The translations under genes were made by a program, and so were the position numbers. The notes under the pieces are model-generated. The model ran no database searches. It was not told where the DNA came from and saw nothing but the letters and a program-made list of their open reading frames with translations. This document shows positions 5,650-6,112 of a stretch of 6,112 bases of DNA, in pieces. The stretch comes from Paracoccaceae bacterium (GTDB lineage: Bacteria; Pseudomonadota; Alphaproteobacteria; Rhodobacterales; Rhodobacteraceae): positions 1-6,112 of the forward strand of contig SKNG01000008.1 in NCBI GenBank assembly GCA_007120685.1, written 5' to 3'. Within the stretch, counting starts at the first letter, position 1, and each line of letters opens with the position of its first letter.

Positions 5650-6112
5650 ATGCGGCTTATCAACATCCGGCCCGGGCGGCACGGGCGCCTGTTGCTGGCC
5701 TGTCTGCCCTTCTTCCTGCTGGCACTGGCATATCTGACCGGCTCGGCACTGCGGCTGGCGGAAAATCCCGCCGACCGGCTGCTGCCCTCGCTTCAGGCAC
5801 TGGGCGAGAGCATCGAGCGGCTGGCCTTTCAGCCCGACCGGCGCACCGGGCAAATCCTGCTCTGGGCCGATACCTGGGCCAGCCTGTCGCGGCTCTGGGC
5901 GGGGCTGGGGGTATCGGTGGTGATCGCGCTGACCCTGGGCGTGCTGGCCGGGCTGGTGCCGCTGGCCCGCGCGCTGCTTGGCCCCTTCGTCGCCTTCGTG
6001 TCGATGGTCCCGCCCCTGGCGCTGCTGCCGGTGCTGCTGATCTTCCTGGGCCTGGGCGATCTGTCCAAGGTGGCGCTGATCGTGATCGGCGTGGCCCCGA
6101 TCCTGACCCGGG
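5650..6112 (+). CDS. ABC transporter permease, urea-carboxylase-region/guanidine type (C-terminus cut by window edge)
   Basis: This is the membrane channel subunit of the right-hand importer. 154 codons are present without a stop, and the gene runs off the right edge; relatives have around 250-300 residues. Membrane helix 1 spans about residues 14-34. A periplasmic stretch to about residue 82 follows, then helices at about 84-106, 110-133 and from 138. The segment FVSMVPPLALLPVLLIFLGL (116-135) with GDLSKVALIVIG (136-147) corresponds to FIRYLPVPALVPLAIIWFGV and GEVTKIFLLWLG in the left permease, so the two are homologous. The ATP-coupling loop lies beyond the edge. Two in-frame ATGs are possible, 5641 and 5650. 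I chose 5650 because the GGGGGA at 5636-5641 is then correctly spaced; it abuts the 5641 codon. It is cotranscribed with the binding protein under the guanidine-I riboswitch. Confidence 0.9.
   Translation, partial: MRLINIRPGRHGRLLLACLPFFLLALAYLTGSALRLAENPADRLLPSLQALGESIERLAFQPDRRTGQILLWADTWASLSRLWAGLGVSVVIALTLGVLAGLVPLARALLGPFVAFVSMVPPLALLPVLLIFLGLGDLSKVALIVIGVAPILTR

Overview
The window is GC-rich (about two-thirds G+C by eye) and strongly GC-biased at third codon positions. Gene content and protein style suggest an alphaproteobacterium, probably of the Rhodobacterales/Paracoccaceae type. That placement is an inference from composition, not from a marker gene. It holds parts of two separate ABC importers of the nitrate/sulfonate/taurine (SsuABC/TauABC-like) superfamily, a LysR-type regulator, about 1.1 kb with no convincing intact gene, and a guanidine-I (ykkC) riboswitch.

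Left part, minus strand (1-2301): a compact operon read right to left. It encodes a secreted substrate-binding protein (1282-2301), an inner-membrane permease (519-1271) and an ATPase (from 522, running off the left edge). The genes are 10 bp apart, then overlap by 4 bp (ATGA). The substrate cannot be named from sequence. A LysR-type regulator (2424-3347, plus strand) is divergent from this operon. The 122-bp region between them carries short direct and inverted repeats that could be operator sites.

Middle (3348-4292): no intact, confidently assigned gene. One 113-codon stretch (3600-3941) has coding-like base use but no ATG, no ribosome-binding site and no recognised family. It may be the remnant of a decayed gene. 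A 9-bp inverted repeat lies at 4100-4155.

Right part, plus strand (4293-6112): a plausible sigma-70 promoter leads directly into a guanidine-I riboswitch aptamer (about 4334-4437). After a 70-nt leader come a substrate-binding protein of the urea-carboxylase-region type (4508-5617) and the first 154 codons of its permease (from 5650, cut by the right edge). The riboswitch and this binding-protein family together indicate a guanidine-inducible importer, most likely for guanidine itself. From known gene neighbourhoods, the next genes to the right are expected to be the ATPase and then the guanidine-degradation genes (carboxyguanidine deiminase subunits, guanidine/urea carboxylase, allophanate hydrolase). 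None of these is visible here.

The most interesting signal is therefore the riboswitch and the importer it controls, sitting beside a second importer of unknown substrate with its own LysR regulator.
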